DNA of 64,000 nucleotides, from positions 68,122,926 through 68,186,925 of the forward strand of contig CM049309.1 of the NCBI GenBank assembly GCA_026874595.1, given 5' to 3'. Positions 48,541 to 60,300 of this stretch are shown one piece after another; the stretch's first letter is position 1, and each line of letters begins with the position of its first letter. Made by a program: the position numbers and the translations under genes. Source of the DNA: Sipunculus nudus (Eukaryota; Annelida; Sipuncula; Golfingiida; Sipunculidae). Below the pieces are notes generated by a model. That model was given only the letters and a program-made list of their open reading frames with translations, was not told where the DNA came from and did no database searches.

Positions 48541-51500
48541 TTTGTGGTAATGAGGAAGCCATGCCACCAAAATGGTGCTATGCCAACCAAGTCGTGGCGG
48601 ATAAGGTTGACTGGCCAAAGTCACGGCCAAGCAGTGGCATTGTTGGGGTTGCGGCCAAAATGATTCCCCGCAGGGCCCTGTCGGCAGATATGGTCAATTT
48701 GAGGCTGGCGGCCGAAATTGACCTAAATAAGCATGAATTATCCATCCCAGCTGGACTCTGGTTTTTTTTTGTGTTGTTTTGACAAATTTGTCCATACTTT
48801 CTTGTTCCATGTCTTTATAAACAATTATATATAACATTATGTTTTAAATATGTAAACACAAAACAAAAGTCTTTAAAATGTTATGTCATACAAAGTTTAA
48901 AGTATATATATCACTTTTGTCTATTTGATGAATGATAAATAGGATGAATATGATCATGTATAGCAGGTTATGCCTATTGTGCAAAACATTCTTTGTTACC
49001 GAGGAAATGAATATTTAAGATGTCTAAAATGGTTAGAAGTAAAAGTATATTCATAAGACATGAGAATGGTATAGAGGATAAGTGTGAACAAGCTCCAGCT
49101 TTCCAATTTATTCTTTCCAATTGCACATGTTTATAAAAGGATAAATGTACATGTGTCTGTTAAGATCTAAAGTGTTACCATACAGTATACCTAAAAGTTT
49201 ACATTTATCGACTATGTATATAGCTGGCGTAATGGTTGATTTAGGCAGGTGGCTGAAATCGACCTTATTAAGCACGAAACATCCATCTCAGTTAGACCCG
49301 GGGGGGGGGGACGGGGGGATTGTGTTGTTTTGACAAATTTGTCCATACTTTCTTGTTCCATGTCTTTAGTGTCACTTTTACTCCTGGCCGGACCTTGTTT
49401 GCATACATGATGTTTTTGACATAGTATCCAGTGGAATTACTTTGTGTGCAGGAGCCATGAAAAAAGTGACTGCTCAGGCGCCCATCTCGACTGGATGCTC
49501 ACTTAGTTTTCCGCTTGGTCTTCAAATTTGTTTTAATGGATTAACTTTACATTGTTGAAATATGAGAACCAAGGCATACAGGAATTTTGTCAACTGTTGA
49601 ACAGAAGAACGAAGGATAAAGCAGTTACCTGCTGGTCTTGTTGAGTCACCGTATTTTCCAAATGATTTATCTAAAAATACATAATATAAACAATTATATA
49701 TAACATTATGTTTTAAATATGTAATCACAAAACAAGTCTTTAAACTTTGTATGACAGTTTAAAGTATATATATCACTTTTGTCTATTTGATGAATTATAA
49801 ATAGGATGAATATGATCATGTATAGCAGGTTATGCCTATTGTGCAAAACATTCTTTGTTACCAAGGAAATGAATATTTAAGATGTCTAAAATGGTTAGAA
49901 GTAAAAGTATATTCATAAGACATTAGAATGGTATAGAGGATAAGTGTGAACGAGCTCCAGCTTTCCAATTTATTCTTTCCAATTGCACATGTTTATAAAA
50001 GGATAAATGTACTTGTGTCTGTTACAATCTAAAGTGTTACCATACAGTATACCTAAAAGTTTACATTTATCGACTATGTATATAGCTGGCGTTATGGTTG
50101 ATTTAGACAGGCGGCTGAAATCGACCTAATTAAGCACGAAACATCCATCTCAGTTAGACCGGGGGGGGGGGGGGGGATTGTGTTGTTTTGACAAAATTGT
50201 CCATACTTTCTTGTTCCATGTCTTTAGTGTCACTTTTACTCCTGGCCGGACCTTGTTTGCATACATGATGTTTTTGACATAGTATCCAGTGGAATTACTT
50301 TGTGTGCAGGAGCCATGAAAAAGTGACTGCTCAGGCGGCCATCTCGACTGGATGCTCACTTAGTTTTCCGCTTGGTCTTCAAATTTGTTTTAATGGATTA
50401 ACTTTACATTCTTGAAATATGAGAACCAAGGCATACAGGAATTTTGTCAACTGTTGAACAGAAGAACAAAGGATAAAGCAGTGACCTGCTGGTCTTGTTC
50501 AACAACGGTATTTTGCAAATGATTTATCTAAAAATACATAATATAAACAATTATATATAACATTATGTTTTAAATATGCAAACACAAAACAAAAGTCTTT
50601 AAAATGTTATGTCATACAAAGTTTAAAGTATATATATCACTTTTGTCTATTTGATGAATTATAAATAGGATTAATATGATCATGTGTAGCAGGTTATGCC
50701 TATTGTGCAAAACATTCTTTGTTACCGAGGAAATGAATATTTAAGATGTCTAAAATGGTTAGAAGTAAAAGTATATTCATAAGACATGAGAATGGTATAG
50801 AGGATAAGTGTGAACGAGCTCCAGCTTTCCAATTTATTCTTTGCAATTGCACCATTGCACATGTTTATAAAAGGATAATCTAAAGTGTTACCATACAGTA
50901 TACCTAAAAGTTTACATTTATCGACTATGTATATAGCTGCCGTTATTGATTGATTTAGACCGGCGGCCGAAATCGACCTAATTAAGCACGAATCATCCAT
51001 CTCAGTTAGACCGGGGGGGGGGGGGGGGGGGGGGATGGGGGGATTGTGTTGTTTTGACAAATTTGTCCATACTTTCTTGTTCCATGTCTTCAGTGTCACT
51101 TTTACTCCTGGCCGGACCTTGTTTGCATACATGATGTTTTTGACATAGTATCCAGTGGAATTACTTTGTGTGCAGGAGCCATGAAAAAGTGACTGCTCAG
51201 GCGGCCATCTCGACTGGATGCTCACTTAGTTTTCCACTTGGTCTTCAAATTTTTTTTTTTATGGATTAACTTTACATTGTTGAAATATGAGAACCAAGGT
51301 ATACAGAAATTTTGTCAACTGTTGAACAGAAGAACGAAGGATAAAGCAGTTACCAGCTGGTCTTGTTGAGTCACCGTATTTTCCAAATGATTTATCTAAA
51401 AATACATAATATAAACAATTATATATAACATTATGTTTTAAATATGTAAACACAAAACAAGTCTTTAAACTTTGTATGACAGTTTAAAGTATATATATCA

Positions 51501-51640
51501 CTTTTGTCTATTTGATGAATTATAAATAGGATGAATATGATCATGTATAGCAGGTTATGCCTATTGTGCAAAACATTCTTTGTTACCAAGGAAATGAATA
51601 TTTAAGATGTCTAAAATGGTTAGAAGTAAAAGTATATTCA

Positions 51641-52026
51641 ATATTTTCCTGGACCACAAAATGTATAAACTACGTGGAATTATGTGTTCTAATAGTTTTT
51701 GGACTTAAGGGAAGAGTTGTGTTAAAGCCTTGTATACCGTGGATGGACCTTATTGGAGAGTACGCGATCTTATTTTTTGTAATTCTCGGAAAACGTAAGT
51801 TGAAAAATCCTCATCCACAAACTCATTAAATTATCGCTCACCTTCCGCACATATTCCGCGCCCCAGAGGGTGACAGATGTTATGTCATGTGACTTCATTG
51901 GTCTTTGACTTAACGTGACCGCAAGTTCATTCATGCAAGTTCTAATCCAAGGTCAGTTCTGTTTGTTTACGCTGCATGCTCATAGCCTTGATTTGAATAG
52001 ACTGCTGTACGTTTCCACATAAGACG
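51641..52026 (+). promoter_or_regulatory. LINE 5' leader, putative internal promoter
   Basis: 386 nt upstream of ORF1, G+C-richer than the flanking array in its second half. It contains ATTGG (about 51,753 and 51,898), GCGCCCCAGAGGGTG and TGACCTTGG-type (inverted CCAAGGTCA near 51,945) motifs. LINE promoters are internal and lie here, but no specific site is proven. The exact 5' end is set by loss of similarity to the array. Confidence 0.4.
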
Positions 52027-53769
52027 ATGGATAATTTGTCGGACAATTTAGGCAGTTCTGCAGACATTATCGCTCGCTCATTGGACCTGGTCAATACTGA
52101 CGATAATCTGGGTTTTGAAGATTTTACTTTAAATCAAGCCTGTAACCAACAAGATAGTGCTGAAATTTTCCTTCAGGATATACGTGGTCTTCCAAAGGAG
52201 TTATTTTTGGCAAAACTTGTCAATTATTCAATTAATAACATGGAATGGCTGGAATCGCTGAGAAACAGTTTGTTTAGCAGCGCAAGTGAAATTGAAGGTT
52301 TTCCGTCAGGAACCTTGATCAAAAGACATCAACCACGTACCCCCTTGGGTGATCCTCTTATTTTAAAGTTAGCCAAAGACTGTTATATCTTGGACAATTT
52401 CATCGAAAATGGAGAAACTGAAGATTTAAAGGAGATTTTCAGTCAGAAACCAGGTTACAGGCAGGGTTCGGTTTCCTGCACACCGCAACGTCGTTCGACG
52501 GTTAACACTGATTCTACTTCTCAACCTTTAGTTCCGACTGGGTGTACTGACTGTGCTCATGATAGTGAGTTCGCTTGCATAGGAAACAAAAACCAAACGC
52601 TGTTGTTTACAAACACGCTATCTGAACTCCGAATTTTAATAGAAGAATTGAGAGGTACAGTCGTCAGCAGTGAGGCGAGGTTAGAAAGTAGTGTTGCATT
52701 TTTTAAACAGGAATTAGAATTAAAGTCTACAGAGTTGTCAAATTTACAGAACAGAAGCAGATCGGAGTTAGAGTCTATTCGGACGGAATTAGCTGGTGTG
52801 AAAGAGCACTCAAAAGAGAAAGTTGATAGATTAGAGAATGAGCTGGCTATTGTTCATGAGAAGGTCAAAGATCTAGAATTTAAATTGTTATCAGCTGATG
52901 CGGAATGTGACCGGTTAAGGAGGAAAGTGAAAGACCTAGAAGATGAAACTAGCAATCTTAAAGCCGATCGGAGAAGGCACAAGAATTCAGAGAAAGATCG
53001 GGATAGTGAGATTAAACATGTACAATACAAAGTCGATTGCATTTCTAATTCGCTAACATATATCAGAGGGAAATTGACAAATATACCATCAAGTCCCAAC
53101 AAAACAAATAACCGGTCTTTTGCAAATGTTGTTTTGTCTGATGAACATACATCCCCGAGAATACATGGTTCCCCGGAGCAACCAGATTCTGCAGCTGCTG
53201 ATCCGATCATTATATCTTCTACACCTGAGATTCGTGAGATTCACTCACATTCAACAGTAACTCGGTCTCCTGGACGAGACGTCACATCTGTAGAGCTGAA
53301 GCGACCAAGCTCTACAATTCCTGTAAGGATAACGTCGGGTCAAGGTCGGAATGTAAATCGTGGATTTCATGTGCCCTCCTTTAATAATGGTAATCCAACT
53401 GTTGGGACCAATGTTAGTCAATATCGTGATGTGTCCAATGCTGATCCACTGGAAAGCACTTTCGTTCGTACAGGTAAATTTTACCTGGGTAAAATTAGAC
53501 AAAACACATCGTATCGTGACATTGAACGCTATGTGTGCAGTCGAGGCGTACAGTTAAAACAACTCCGATTGCTGACCAACACAAATCGTGGAAGAATCGG
53601 GGCATTTATTGAGGTGCATTGGTCGTCCATTCCAGTGGTAACAAGAGCGCAGTTCTGGCCTGGGGATGTGTATATTCGCAGATGGTGGCCCAGGAATGAT
53701 ACAGGGCTACACGGGACCCGAGTGTTTGTTTCAAGGACAAGAACTGGCTCCTATGGTACCTTTACTTAA
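52027..53769 (+). CDS. LINE ORF1 protein, coiled-coil plus RRM-like, intact
   Basis: An uninterrupted 580-residue ORF1, which in LINEs binds element RNA and forms the ribonucleoprotein with ORF2p. The N-terminal 190 residues lack a known motif (a CTDCAHDSEFAC cluster lies near residue 178). Residues about 199-330 form a long charged heptad-type coiled coil (LENELAIVHEKVKDLEFKL). A Ser/Pro-rich linker follows. Residues about 478-565 (FYLGKIRQNTSYRDIERYV ... FWPGDVYIRRWWP) resemble the RRM-like C-terminus of two-ORF LINEs. The start follows a leader of 386 nt and is the first ATG of the open frame. ORF2 follows after 71 nt, in a different frame. No break is seen, unlike ORF2. Confidence 0.8.
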   Translation: MDNLSDNLGSSADIIARSLDLVNTDDNLGFEDFTLNQACNQQDSAEIFLQDIRGLPKELFLAKLVNYSINNMEWLESLRNSLFSSASEIEGFPSGTLIKRHQPRTPLGDPLILKLAKDCYILDNFIENGETEDLKEIFSQKPGYRQGSVSCTPQRRSTVNTDSTSQPLVPTGCTDCAHDSEFACIGNKNQTLLFTNTLSELRILIEELRGTVVSSEARLESSVAFFKQELELKSTELSNLQNRSRSELESIRTELAGVKEHSKEKVDRLENELAIVHEKVKDLEFKLLSADAECDRLRRKVKDLEDETSNLKADRRRHKNSEKDRDSEIKHVQYKVDCISNSLTYIRGKLTNIPSSPNKTNNRSFANVVLSDEHTSPRIHGSPEQPDSAAADPIIISSTPEIREIHSHSTVTRSPGRDVTSVELKRPSSTIPVRITSGQGRNVNRGFHVPSFNNGNPTVGTNVSQYRDVSNADPLESTFVRTGKFYLGKIRQNTSYRDIERYVCSRGVQLKQLRLLTNTNRGRIGAFIEVHWSSIPVVTRAQFWPGDVYIRRWWPRNDTGLHGTRVFVSRTRTGSYGTFT

Positions 53770-53840
53770 CGAACTGAGCCAATAATTCATATTCGTTTTT
53801 TTCTCTCCTGTGTACAGCCATTTAAATTAATTCTTTTCAA

Positions 53841-56800
53841 ATGAATATGAAAATTCTAAACATTTCTTGTTTTAACGTTAGAGGCATAATGCCTTCTGCA
53901 TTATATGTCAGTTATTTACTTGAAGTTAACAACATCGATATACTTGGTATATCTGAACACTGGCTGTTTGAGGATAATATGTATTTTTTAGGGTCTCTTC
54001 ACCAGGATTATATGTATTACGGTATATCTGATGCTAGTCTTGATCCGTATTGCTCTCACCGGAGAGGTAAAGGAGGGGTTGCCCTCCTGTGGCGCAAAAG
54101 TTTGAGGGCCGCTGTTAAGCCAATTGTTCGTGATGATCTCGGTGATCGTATTGTAGGTTTGTCACTAACTTTGAAATGCAATACTACATTATATCTCTTC
54201 AATGCCTACTTACCATGCTCTTCAAGTGATGTTTCAAGCTTTTCTGAACACTTCGATATATTGTTTAATCTATTTTATGAATATAGTTCGTCTGGTATGG
54301 TCTTAATGATGGGGGACTTTAATACTGAAGTAAAGGGCAAATATTACAATGCACGCGAGGATATCCGGACTGCGTTATTGGGCTCCTATGTTGAAGATTG
54401 TTCATTGTGTTCTATTTTTTCAGAACTGCCAATACACGGCCCACGGTGTTCTTATTTGTCTGGATCAAATAAGTCATTAATTGATCATGTACTATTGCCC
54501 ATAGAGAAGTTAGATTTGGTACAGTGTTGTAAAATCTTAGATGATCACGAACTAAATACGTCCGATCATTTACCACTCATTTTTGAGATTGATTTTTCTC
54601 CAATTCATTATGGCAAACCAAATTATACAAGGGTTAATTTCCACTGGGAGAGATTCGATAAAGCAAGTTTAAGTCATTTGTACTGTACTCCCTTAGGGGA
54701 AAGGCTAAGCAGAATTCAAGTGCCTGACAGTAGATCAGCTACGAGTGCTGCAGTAAGTGGCTATTATGATAATCTCGTAACAGCAATTCTGAAAACCTCC
54801 ATGTTAAATATTCCTCAGCGCAGGTTTAATAAACACCTGAAGCCAAATTGGCACTCAGAACTTAAACCATGGCATGATATCATGCAAACAAAACGCAGAC
54901 TGTGGATTGCAGACGGTCGTCCAAGGGGTGATGCGCACCATTCATATGTAGAATATAAAATGGCAAAACGTGCTTTCAGGTGTCAAATGAGACAATATCA
55001 CGAAAACAATGAACGATTATTCTTTGAACAACTTGACTCTGATTCAGATGTTGATATTAACAAATTCTGGCACAAAGTTAAAAGCCGACATGAACGTCGT
55101 AACTGCATTCAGGCAGAGATGCGTTTCTCTGATTCTGCTGTAATTAGAGATCCCCAAGCAATCGCCGACGGTTGGGCAAGTTATTTTGAAGCTCTGTATG
55201 ATCCTCTGGAATGTCCACATTTCGATGCTAATCATAAAGCTAACACAGAGGAACGGCTCAACGAGTATTTTAAAATGTCTCATAAAAACTTTTGCATTAT
55301 ATTGGACAAACCAATCACACTTTCAGAAATTTATAAAGAAATCATGAAGTTAGGCAAGGGAAAAACACCCGGAATAGATAACATCAGTAATGAGCATCTA
55401 ATCTATGGCGGGCCCTTGCTGACACAGCATATAACTAATTTGTTCAATTTAATATTTTCTGCTGGAATGATTCCTGGTCAGATGAAAAGGGGGATGGTAA
55501 TTACCATACCAAAAAGTGGAAACCGCTCAGGGTCTGATCCAAACAACTATAGAGGGATCACTCTCCTTTCCAGTTTTTATAAACTTCTTGAAAAAGTTAT
55601 TTTAGGTAGGATTACAAAAAAACTGTCGGTCACTGGCAAGCTATTTCCGGATCCGTTACAATGTGCTTACCAGAAAAATAGTTCATCCATTCATGCATCC
55701 TTAATAGTTCAGGAGACAATTTCCCATTATGTTGATGGTGGTTCTCGGATTTACTCATGCTTTATGGACAGTCAAAAAGCATTTGACGTGGTGTGGCACG
55801 ATGGTTTGTTTACAAGGTTATATGAATTTGGAATTTCTGGTGCTCTTTGGCGATTATTATGTGATGCGTATTGTGACATGTACAGCGCTGTTTTATTTGA
55901 AGGTTACATAAGTCACTGGTTTCCTGTTAAACAATCAGTCCGTCAAGGTGGCGTGTTATCTCCTTTATTTTTCCTAATATTCATTGATCCATTGCTCAGA
56001 GATCTGCGTAATTCTAAATTAGGGACCTACTTAGGAACCATATACACTGGATGCCCTGTGCAAGCTGATGACATTTGCTTATTATCACCATCTCGAGCAG
56101 GGTTGCAAAAAATGATTGATTTGTGTTGGGACTTCAGCTGTGCATGGAGATTTAATTTTAACCCATTGAAAACAGTTGTAGTTGTTTTTGGTGAAAATGA
56201 CCGGACACACATAAAAAATGTTAAGCTTAGAAGTTTTAGGATAGGTTATCACGTACTTGAAGAGAAGCGCGAAGTTAAACATCTAGGCATTTTATTACAT
56301 GGAGGTCTAAAAATTCATGGACGAATTGAAGAAGCGTGCAGGCGTGGTAGAGGTTAATTTTTAGGACTTCTAGGAGTGGGTGTCCGGCCAAAGGGTCTAA
56401 ATCCCTTAACGAGCTCTCATCTTTATAAATCTATTGTTCTGCCAAAGGCATTGTACGGTTGTGAATTATGAAATAGATTGACTGTCTCTAACCTTGATAG
56501 TCTTGAGAGAATGCAGAGATTCTGTGTTAAAATTGTGCAAGGTTTCCACCGGCAAACCAGATCAGATCTGGCTTTGTCTATGTTGGGAATTCCTCGGTGT
56601 AGTGCATTTATCAAAAAGGCTAAATTGACTTTGCCGGGAAATATTCTGATGCATCCAGGTACCAGTGTATGTAAGCTTATCATCATGTTTCGTTTGATAA
56701 CAAGAAAACTACATCCTGGAAAATACAGATCAGGATTTGTTCCAGATCTGTATAATACTTTAACTGAGTTAAACCTTTTGGATTGTTTAGATGTAATTAC

Positions 56801-57365
56801 TGGTCCCTACAGCGCTGGGCCATCTTTAAATAAAAGTGCCTGGAAAAACTGGATAATCCATTCTATTGTAAATTTTGAATATGATGCTTACAATCGGCGT
56901 ACCTGCACTGATTCAGAATATATATTTTTCAACCATGTACATCCAGACTGCTTCCGGCCTTCTGTCATGTGGAAAGCTGCGAACGAGATACCAGATTCCT
57001 TATTAAGATTTAAATGAATGTCAAAACTATTTCTGTCCATCGGGCGTGCCGATGCTAGTAGCAAATTACTGTGTTTTCTGTGTGGGTCTATTTATTCTTG
57101 CCCTGTTATACATGCACTACTATATTGTGACAACACGAAAGATCCAAGGGATCGATTATGGGAGTTTATTATGAACAGCTGCGAGGTTCAAATATCAACA
57201 TTCCTGTTCAACTTAAACGATGAAGATTTTCTTAATATTCTGTTCGGCAAACATTTGATAGAAGCTTGGACTGATGAATACTGGTATATTATGATGTATA
57301 GATTTTCAATATTCATGTATGAATGTAAAAAGACTGTTTGCTCTTTGAGTGTAAACAAGTTATAA
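53841..57365 (+). pseudogene. LINE ORF2: endonuclease-reverse transcriptase with three in-frame stops
   Basis: ORF2 nicks target DNA and primes reverse transcription from it. Residues 1-250 form an AP-type endonuclease: FNVRG, SEHW, MMGDFNTE (near 157) and TSDHLP (near 239). The RT lies at about 500-770: GKGKTPGIDN, NNYRGITLLSSFYKLLEKV, CFMDSQKAFDVVWHDGL (near 640), SVRQGGVLSPLFF, and VQADDICLL (near 740), where the usual aromatic before ADD is Q but both Asp remain. The C-terminus has CFLCGSIYSCPVIHALLYC, a C-x2-C-x9-H-x4-C zinc-like motif (near 1076). The frame is continuous for 1,174 codons but for TAA (56,355-56,357), TGA (56,469-56,471, after CEL where W is usual) and TGA (57,015-57,017). 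Each fits a single transition. No frameshift is present, so decay is young. Confidence 0.9.
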
Positions 57366-60300
57366 TTCTGTATAATCGATAATTGATTAGATTTCATGTA
57401 ATCTCTAATTTCAGCCTGACCTGTGTTATTATTATTATTATTATTATTATCATCATTTAACATTTAACTGCAGTTTTTCTCATATCACTTTTTGATATAA
57501 CTTGCAACATGATCTTTTGCATTGATTGTATTACTCTTCATGTCATGGAGGAAATAAAGGTTATCAATCAATCAATCTATAGCTGCTGTTATGGTTGATT
57601 TAGGCAGGCGGCCGAAATCGACCTAATTAAGCACGAATCATCCATCTCAGTTAGACCCGGGGGGGGGGGATTGTGTTGTTTTGACAAATTTGTCCATACT
57701 TTCTTGTTCCATGTCTTTAGTGTCACTTTTACTCCTGGCCGGACTTTGTTTGCATACATGATGTTTTTGACATAGTATCCAGTGGAATTACTTTGTGTGC
57801 AGGAGCCATGAAAAAGTGACTGCTCAGGCGGCCATCTCGACTGGATGCTCACTTAGTTTTCCACTTGGTCTTCAAATTTTTTTTAATGGATTAACTTTAC
57901 ATTGTTGAAATATGAGAATCAAGGCATACAGGAATTTTGTCAACTGTTGAACAGAAGAATGAAGGATAAAGCAGTTACCTGCTGGTCTTGTTCCACGACC
58001 GTATTTTGCAAATGATTTATCTAAAAATACATAATATAAACAATTATATATAACATTATGTTTTAAATATGCAAACACAAAACAAAAGTCTTTAAAATGT
58101 TATGTCATACAAAGTTTAAAGTATATATATCACTTTTGTCTATTTGATGAATTATAAATAGGATGAATATGATCATGTATAGCAGGTTATGCCTATTGTG
58201 CAAAACATACTTTGTTACCAAGGAAATGAATATTTAAGATGTCTAAAATGGTTAGAAGTAAAAGTGTATTCATAAGACATGAGAATGGTATAGAGGATAA
58301 GTGTGAACAAGCTCCAGCTTTCCAATTTATTCTTTGCTATTGCACCATTGCACATGTTTATAAAAGGATAAATGTACATGTGTCTGTTACGATCTAAAGT
58401 GTTACCATACAGTATACCTAAAAGTTTACATTTATCGACTATATATATAGCTGCTGTTATGGTTGATTTAGGCAGGCGGCCGAAATCGACCTAATTAAGC
58501 ACGAATCATCCATCTCAGTTTGACACGGGGGGGGGGGGGGGATGGGGGGATTGTGCTGTTTTGACAAAATTGTCCATACTTTCTTGTTCCATGTTTTTAG
58601 TGTCACTTTTACTCCTGGCCGGACCTTGTTTGCATACATGATGTTTTTGACATAGTATCCAGTGGAATTACTTTGTGTGCAGGAGCCATGAAAAAGTGAC
58701 TGCTCAGGCAGCCATCTCGACTGGATGCTCACTTTGTTTTTCGCTTGGTCTTCAAATTTGTTTTAATGGATTAACTTTTCATTCTTGAAATATGAGAACC
58801 AAGGCATACAGGAATTTTGTCAACTGTTGAACAGAAGAACAAAGGATAAAGCAGTGAACTTCTGGTCTTGTTGCATAACCGTATTTTCCAAATGATTTAT
58901 CTAAAAAAACATAATATAAACAATTATATATAACATTGTTTTAAATATGCAAACCCAAAACAAAAGTCTTTAAAATGTTATGTCATACAAAGTTTAAAGT
59001 ATATATATCACTTTTGTCTATTTGATGAATTATAAATAGGATAAATATGATCATGTATAGCAGGTTATGCCTATTGTGCAAAACATTCTTTGTTACCGAG
59101 GAAATGAATATTTAAGATGTCTAAAATGGTTAGAAGTAAAAGTGTATTCATAAGACATGAGAATGGTATAGAGGATAAGTGTGAACAAGCTCCAGCTTTC
59201 CAATTTATTCTTTGCAATTGCACCATTGCACATGTTTATAAAAGGATAAATGTACATGTGTCTGTTACGATCTAAAGTGTTACCATACAGTATACCTAAA
59301 TGTTTACATTTATCGACTATATATATAGCTGCCGTTATGGTTGATTTAGGCAGGTGGCTGAAATCGACATAATTAAGCACGAATCATCCATCTCAGTTAG
59401 ACCCGGGGGGGGGGGGGGGGTAGGGGGGGGGATTGTGTTGTTTTGACAAATTTGTCCATACTTTCTTGTTCCATGTCTTTAGTGTCACTTTTACTCCTGG
59501 CCGGACCTTGTTTGCATACATGATGTTTTTGACATAGTATCCAGTGGAATTACTTTGTGTGCAGGAGCCATGAAAAAGTGACTGCTCAGGCGGCCATCTC
59601 GACTGGACGCTCACTTAGTTTTCCACTTGGTCTTCAAACTTTTTTTTTAATGGATTAACTTTACATTGTTGAAATATGAGAACCAAGACATACAGGAATT
59701 TTGTCAACTGTTGAACAGAAGAACGAAGGATAAAGCAGTTACCTGCTGGTCTTGTTGAGTCATCGTATTTTCCAAATGATTTATCTAAAAATACATAATA
59801 TAAACAATTAAATATAACATTATGTTTTAAATATGTAAACCCAAAACAAGTCTTTAAAATGTTATGTCATACAAAGTTTAAAGTATATATATCACTTTTG
59901 TCTATTTGATGAATTATAAATAGGATGAATATGATCATGTATAGCAGGTTATGCCTATTGTGCAAAACATACTTTGTTACCAAGGAAATGAATATTTAAG
60001 ATGTCTAAAATGGTTAGAAGTAAAAGTGTATTCATAAGACATGAGAATGGTATAGAGGATAAGTGTGAACAAGCTCCAGCTTTCCAATTTATTCTTTGCT
60101 ATTGCACCATTGCACATGTTTATAAAAGGATAAATGTACATGTGTCTGTTACGATCTAAAGTGTTACCATACAGTATACCTAAAAGTTTACATTTATCGA
60201 CTATATATATAGCTGCTGTTATGGTTGATTTAGGCAGGCGGCCGAAATCGACCTAATTAAGCACAAATCATCCATCTGAGTTAGACCCGGGGGGGGGGGG

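Larger units (their letters stand above)
51641..57577 (+). mobile_element. Nearly full-length non-LTR retrotransposon (LINE)
   Basis: A two-ORF LINE: 5' leader (51,641-52,026), ORF1 (52,027-53,769), ORF2 (53,841-57,365), a 3' UTR with an ATT/TTA run (57,428-57,450) and an end AGGAAATAAAGGTTATCAAT followed by a CAATCAATC tail, a microsatellite-type tail as in CR1/L2-like elements. It interrupts the 870-bp array: the left flank stops at AGTATATTCA and the right flank resumes at TATAGCTGCTG. Intact units contain about 150-175 bp between these points, so the insertion coincides with a target deletion. No target-site duplication was found. Confidence 0.9.

Noticed and set aside
50722-51225. A 167-codon minus-strand open frame in the 870-bp array, read as a gene
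   Set aside because: It crosses a poly-G tract (polyproline) and unit boundaries, and begins at GTG directly after a stop. Other units have shorter versions, so the length is an accident of tract phase.
56469-56471. TGA recoded as Trp by RNA editing in ORF2
   Set aside because: A-to-I editing could turn UGA into UGG, but the TAA at 56,355 (apparently from CAA) and the TGA at 57,015 cannot be rescued to the likely original codons that way; ordinary decay is simpler.
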